This document shows positions 53,952 to 54,031 of a stretch of DNA of 54,031 bases, piece by piece. Numbering within the stretch: position 1 is the stretch's first letter; each line of letters begins with the position of its first letter. The notes below the pieces were generated by a model. The model was not told the DNA's origin, made no database searches, and saw only the letters and a list, made by a program, of their open reading frames with translations. Position numbers and translations under genes: made by a program. This DNA is from an uncultured Sphingomonas sp. (lineage in GTDB: Bacteria; Pseudomonadota; Alphaproteobacteria; Sphingomonadales; Sphingomonadaceae), in assembly GCA_913776255.1 (NCBI GenBank), contig CAJYLV010000018.1, positions 1 through 54,031 on the forward strand, in the 5' to 3' direction.

Positions 53952-53979
53952 TTCGACATTCGATTTCGGGACATGAACG

Positions 53980-54031
53980 ATGAAGCGGACCTTTCAGCCG
54001 AGCAATCTGGTGCGCGCCCGCCGTCACGGCT
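53980..54031 (+). CDS. rpmH: 50S ribosomal protein L34 (3' end outside window)
   Basis: The first 17 codons read MKRTFQPSNLVRARRHG, the near-invariant start of L34. The gene is cut by the right edge. In most bacteria rnpA and yidC follow. The ATG at 53980 is fixed by the family start; another ATG 7 nt upstream is out of frame. Confidence 0.95.
   Translation, partial: MKRTFQPSNLVRARRHG

Overview
The window is a gene-dense, GC-rich chromosomal segment. It most likely comes from a Sphingomonadales alphaproteobacterium, Sphingomonas or a close relative. Grounds: the trpF-trpB-trpA-accD-folC order, a PEPxxWA-CTERM protein, an UrcA-family protein, a short-form Psd next to PssA, DUF6628- and DUF5872-type small proteins, a tRNA-Ile2 of alphaproteobacterial type, and a GGAAC-N16-CGTT (EcfG-type) promoter. 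I see no prophage, transposase, CRISPR array or plasmid functions. The content is core metabolism and information processing, with small non-coding repeats between genes.

Layout. 0-6 kb: rpsB (partial), a psd-pssA phospholipid operon facing isocitrate dehydrogenase, a tRNA-Ile2(CAU) and a histidine-kinase-like protein without the usual ATP-binding boxes. 6-15 kb: an Lrp/AsnC regulator, a secreted TPR-like protein, yaaA plus an SDR, gyrA plus DUF952, DUF488, trmFO. 15-19 kb: a second Lrp/AsnC regulator divergent from phhA-hppD-hmgA (phenylalanine to maleylacetoacetate). 19-25 kb: lapA-pyrF, trpFBA-accD and folC. 25-34 kb: a DUF6628-like gene, an AmpG-like permease with a single-domain response regulator, rluB-rsmD, an MHS-type permease, uvrD with a DUF5872 protein, and an UrcA-family protein. 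34-45 kb: a PiT phosphate transporter, a prolyl oligopeptidase, an MFS exporter, the radA / cvpA-IscU-like-CPA2 antiporter-DUF423 set, and a secreted protein with a duplicated domain. 45-54 kb: alaS, a PEPxxWA-CTERM protein, an M24 peptidase, a DAACS symporter, comM, a small membrane protein, and the start of rpmH.

Most striking signal. Seven genes (psd, yaaA, trmFO, trpF, rluB, uvrD, radA) share one upstream geometry: a -35-like hexamer, 17 nt, a TAnnnn -10, exactly 6 nt, then the start codon, with no Shine-Dalgarno. That predicts leaderless mRNAs. By contrast idh, gyrA, rpsB and the secreted TPR gene have the same 17-nt promoter spacing but real leaders. Other observations are a 77-bp palindromic repeat in four copies with compensatory changes, two further inverted-repeat elements, a candidate sRNA with an intrinsic terminator at about 30.5 kb, a hairpin that encloses a ribosome-binding site at 25.0 kb, and a structured rpsB leader.

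Many genes are joined by ATGA, TGATG or TTGA start/stop overlaps (yaaA-SDR, gyrA-DUF952, lapA-pyrF, trpF-trpB-trpA-accD, rluB-rsmD, cvpA-IscU-like-antiporter-DUF423), so translational coupling is a general theme. All functions come from reading motifs by eye. No database search was run.
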